From an uncultured Myxococcales bacterium (GTDB taxonomy: Bacteria; Myxococcota_A; UBA9042; DTJE01), in NCBI GenBank assembly GCA_937975765.1, contig CALJUR010000129.1:1-12688 (forward strand): a DNA stretch of 12,688 nucleotides, in the 5' to 3' direction. The notes below the pieces were generated by a model that did not search any database, was not told the DNA's origin, and was given only the letters and a program-made list of their open reading frames with translations. The position numbers were made by a program, and so were the translations under genes. Shown here in pieces: positions 12,625 through 12,688 of the stretch (within the stretch, counting starts at the first letter, position 1; each line of letters opens with the position of its first letter).

Positions 12625-12688
12625 CGCATCGCTACACCAGCGACCAGATCCTGGCGATGATCCCGCAGGAGGTCTTCGCCCGAATCGA
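12621..12688 (+). CDS. Start of a coupled gene, cut by the window end
   Basis: An ATG at 12621 overlaps the TGA of the upstream gene (ATGA), indicating translational coupling. Only 22 codons are visible (MTHRYTSDQILAMIPQEVFA and a few more). The start is mildly reminiscent of primase N-termini, but this is too short to assign. It continues beyond the window. Confidence 0.55.
   Translation, partial: MTHRYTSDQILAMIPQEVFARI

Larger units (their letters stand above)
9823..12688. mobile_element. One end of an integrative element or prophage inserted in recA (partial)
   Basis: From the recA break to the window end the genes are a serine recombinase, an XRE regulator facing it, a divergent control region and a start of a plus-strand gene series with coupled starts. 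This is the usual integration/lysogeny-control module of a prophage or integrative element. The DNA looks somewhat less GC-biased than the host part, with more mixed codon use in the recombinase than in mrfA. No structural, replication or conjugation gene can be seen in the short part present, so phage, satellite and conjugative element cannot be told apart. The far end is outside the window. Confidence 0.75.

Noticed and set aside
1..12688. CRISPR arrays, tRNA or rRNA genes, and insertion sequences
   Set aside because: No regularly spaced repeats, no cloverleaf or rRNA-like segments, and no transposase were seen on reading both strands.

Overview
The window is very GC-rich bacterial DNA. It looks like Myxococcota/Deltaproteobacteria chromosome carrying one end of an integrated mobile element. 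Supporting signs are a MYXO-CTERM-like tail (Gly-rich, Cys, hydrophobic helix, Arg-rich end) on a secreted hydrolase, a secreted formylglycine-generating-enzyme-fold lipoprotein, a type IV pilin behind a near-perfect sigma-54 promoter, and a deltaproteobacterial-looking RecA C-terminus. The taxonomic placement is inference; there is no rRNA or other marker gene.

Host part (1 to about 9822). A large secreted CocE/X-Pro-dipeptidyl-peptidase-type hydrolase (80-2140, minus) diverges from a stand-alone CinA N-domain protein (2312-3058, plus) and an FGE-fold lipoprotein (3115-4032, plus). A ten-helix EamA transporter (4073-4972, minus) runs tail to tail with the lipoprotein gene. It diverges from a tight two-gene operon, mrfB (YprB-type DEDD exonuclease, 5071-6321) and mrfA (YprA-type DEAH helicase with DUF1998, 6314-8575), whose Bacillus subtilis relatives repair mitomycin C damage. 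A perfect hairpin lies between mrfA and the convergent pilin gene (8669-9244, minus). The pilin has a sigma-54 promoter at about 9343-9360 and a leader with two stem-loops. Upstream of it lies the 3' third of recA (about 9496-9822, minus).

Mobile part (about 9823 to the window end). The recA reading frame loses similarity to RecA abruptly at about 9822. A large serine recombinase (9890-11680, plus), with its own sigma-70 promoter, begins just beyond. It has a C-terminal excisionase/MerR-like helix-turn-helix that is not part of the usual family layout. Next come an XRE-type regulator on the opposite strand (11631-12068), a 160-bp divergent control region, a 131-residue protein of unknown function, and the first codons of a translationally coupled gene that runs off the window. 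This is the layout of an integration and early-control module of a prophage or integrative element. I read it as an element integrated inside recA, separating the codons for the ATPase core from the C-terminal third. The other end of the element and the 5' part of recA are not in the window, so the junction, the excision product and any second recA copy remain to be checked.

The most interesting points are the recA target, the recombinase-excisionase-like fusion, the degenerate zinc ribbon in the recombinase, and the sigma-54 promoter with structured leader on the pilin gene.
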